From the NCBI GenBank assembly GCA_003661125.1, contig QMVO01000021.1, positions 1 through 12,967 of the forward strand: DNA of 12,967 nucleotides, read 5' to 3'. Position 1 is the stretch's first letter, and every line of letters begins with the position of its first letter. The position numbers and the translations under genes are program-made. The notes below the pieces were generated by a model. The model was given only the letters and a program-made list of their open reading frames with translations, had not been told where the DNA came from and searched no databases. The DNA is from Methanosarcinales archaeon. Lineage in GTDB: Archaea; Halobacteriota; Syntropharchaeia; Alkanophagales; Methanospirareceae. This document shows, piece by piece, positions 12,584 to 12,967 of the stretch.

Positions 12584-12856
12584 ATGTCTAAAAAGAAAAT
12601 TCACTTTATGGGTCTTTTAACGAATACCGATTCGTCTATTTTAAATGTAAAATTGGACCATGGTTTTGAGATGCGCACTATATCCGAGAGAGAAGGCGTT
12701 AAACTTATTTCTATTTTAGAAAGTTCCCCTCGAACAGAGATTTACAAAAAGCTTTTCATGGAGTTTCATTGTCTCTCTAAAGATAAGTCACTATATTACA
12801 TTAGCAATTCTTTTGAATGTGATATTGAGATGAATGAAGAGGGCTTTATAACCTGA
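12584..12856 (+). CDS. Hypothetical protein, possibly a truncated N-terminal fragment
   Basis: This is a 90-residue soluble ORF preceded by an SD-like AAGGAAGGG at 12571-12579. It contains no signal peptide, membrane helix or metal motif. The sequence has the balanced charge of a real protein and ends abruptly after CDIEMNEEGFIT, without an obvious domain end, so it may be the N-terminal part of a longer protein cut off by rearrangement. It sits in the accessory zone after the integrase remnant and is convergent with the minus-strand gene that ends at 12875. I do not recognise the family. Confidence 0.5.
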   Translation: MSKKKIHFMGLLTNTDSSILNVKLDHGFEMRTISEREGVKLISILESSPRTEIYKKLFMEFHCLSKDKSLYYISNSFECDIEMNEEGFIT

Positions 12857-12874
12857 CTTTCAGAGTTGTATAGG

Positions 12875-12967
12875 CTACAACCCGAAAAGCCTATCCGCAA
12901 ACCCCAACTTTTCGATAATCTCCTTTTGCTCTTTAGTGAGAACAGAAATTTTATCACGCCTTTCTCC
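12875..12967 (-). CDS. C-terminal tail of a minus-strand gene (partial)
   Basis: Reading from the window edge, 30 residues precede a TAG stop at 12875-12877. The tail contains KISVLTKEQKEIIEKLGF and ends RLFGL. The helix-forming, charge-rich pattern looks like genuine coding sequence, but 30 residues are too few to name a family. Confidence 0.45.
   Translation of the reverse strand, partial: GERRDKISVLTKEQKEIIEKLGFADRLFGL

Overview
The window looks like a euryarchaeal chromosome segment. It has A-type (V/A) ATPase subunit C, an archaeal-type L-aspartate dehydrogenase, BRE/TATA-type promoters with several apparently leaderless starts, and Shine-Dalgarno (SD) sites matching an archaeal 16S tail. 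Several multiheme c-type cytochromes together with CcmF recall cytochrome-rich anaerobes such as ANME-1 (Methanophagales), Syntrophoarchaeia or Archaeoglobales. That narrower placement is inference; no rRNA or mcr gene is present to fix it.

Left half (1-6912): a cytochrome c and cytochrome-maturation region. A membrane protein tail (2-142) overlaps a small secreted heme-motif protein (139-516), followed at once by a six-helix membrane protein with a central coiled coil (518-1333). A lipoprotein cytochrome (1401-1940) has its own promoter and converges on a membrane-anchored protein with a CARDB-like domain and a very acidic stretch (1988-3115, minus). Divergent from that, an apparent operon joins a pentaheme cytochrome (3229-3885), a small membrane-anchored exported protein (3894-4319) and the heme lyase component CcmF (4323-6260). 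A NapC/NrfH-like hexaheme cytochrome (6319-6912, minus) converges on ccmF across a hairpin terminator. The likely theme is electron transfer from membrane carriers to exported cytochromes, with the gene for the machine that attaches their heme beside them. Several heme motifs are non-standard (CX3CH, CX5CH, CXCH, CxxYH, CX4CY).

Middle (6990-9433): a symmetric divergent promoter (perfect 14-nt inverted repeat containing both TATA boxes) serves the NapC-like gene and a YIP1-family membrane protein. Next come the divergent NAD-biosynthesis genes nadX (minus) and nadC (plus), the first and last steps of the aspartate-to-nicotinate-mononucleotide route; quinolinate synthase (nadA) is not in the window.

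Right part (9443-12967): a small heat-shock protein whose TATA box lies across the end of a solitary ATPase subunit C gene, then a divergent MFS transporter. After the transporter the sequence becomes accessory: a frameshifted C-terminal remnant of a tyrosine recombinase, two 30-bp palindromic direct repeats set exactly 40 bp apart, a short orphan ORF that may be truncated, and the tail of a minus-strand gene. This looks like a decayed integrated-element boundary. I saw no tRNA, rRNA or CRISPR array. All intergenic gaps are under 300 bases except 12213-12583, which holds the recombinase remnant and the repeats.
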